Shown: positions 6,269 to 6,292 of the stretch, piece by piece | How positions within the stretch are numbered: position 1 is the first letter of the stretch | How the letters are laid out: every line of letters begins with the position of its first letter | From: Fidelibacterota bacterium | GTDB taxonomy: Bacteria > Fidelibacterota > Fidelibacteria > Fidelibacterales > Fidelibacteraceae | DNA: 6,292 bases | Assembly (NCBI GenBank): GCA_030629925.1 | Contig: DAOVOB010000073.1 | Span: forward strand, 1 to 6,292 | Direction: 5' to 3' | Notes under the pieces: model-generated | Databases searched by the model: none | The model's input: only the letters and a program-made list of their open reading frames with translations | Told to the model about the DNA's origin: nothing | Program-made: the position numbers and the translations under genes

Positions 6269-6292
6269 CTTTTGCAAATTATGGCATAAAAC

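Larger units (their letters stand above)
5768..6292. other. Gene-free, repeat-dense intergenic region upstream of ffs
   Basis: No credible protein-coding gene lies in these 525 bases. The only sizeable plus-strand frame starts inside the antisense of ffs and continues through hairpin sequence. Besides the ffs promoter, the region holds at least four different kinds of repeated or self-complementary sequence placed end to end, listed separately. This pile-up suggests a tolerant site where small non-coding repeat elements have accumulated. Confidence 0.7.

Overview
The window is a compact, AT-rich bacterial segment in which every recognisable gene is on the minus strand. It most resembles a Gram-negative member of the Fibrobacteres-Chlorobi-Bacteroidetes (FCB) superphylum or a related candidate phylum such as Cloacimonadota. 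This assignment is an inference. It rests on a large outer-membrane TonB-dependent receptor with an N-terminal carboxypeptidase-regulatory-like domain, on promoter -10 regions that match or nearly match the Bacteroidetes-type TAnnTTTG pattern, and on a short 4.5S-type SRP RNA without an Alu domain.

Right to left, in the direction of transcription, the layout is as follows. Positions 5768-6292 are a gene-free region packed with repeats: a partial 19-bp direct repeat at the far edge, a GATGAC-ended repeat, a pair of nested REP-like palindromes, and a GC-rich hairpin-bearing segment. Then comes a sigma70-like promoter and the SRP RNA gene ffs (about 5669-5767). Only 27 bases separate it from dnaX (3950-5641), which encodes the DNA polymerase III tau subunit. 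There is no room for a good promoter of its own, so dnaX is probably read through from ffs.

A 122-base gap follows dnaX. It holds a strong promoter (TTGACA, 17 bp, TAAATTTG) and a small palindrome over the expected transcription start. This promoter begins a separate unit: a 1075-residue TonB-dependent receptor (600-3827), then, after 17 bases, an exported protein of unknown function (1-582) that runs off the left edge.

Two housekeeping functions (protein targeting by SRP RNA, and clamp loading at the replication fork by tau) therefore sit beside an outer-membrane uptake module whose substrate cannot be read from sequence. The partner of the receptor is not a SusD-type lipoprotein. I found no CRISPR array, tRNA, rRNA or intact transposase gene. 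The least explained parts are the receptor-linked exported protein and the repeat-dense region upstream of ffs.
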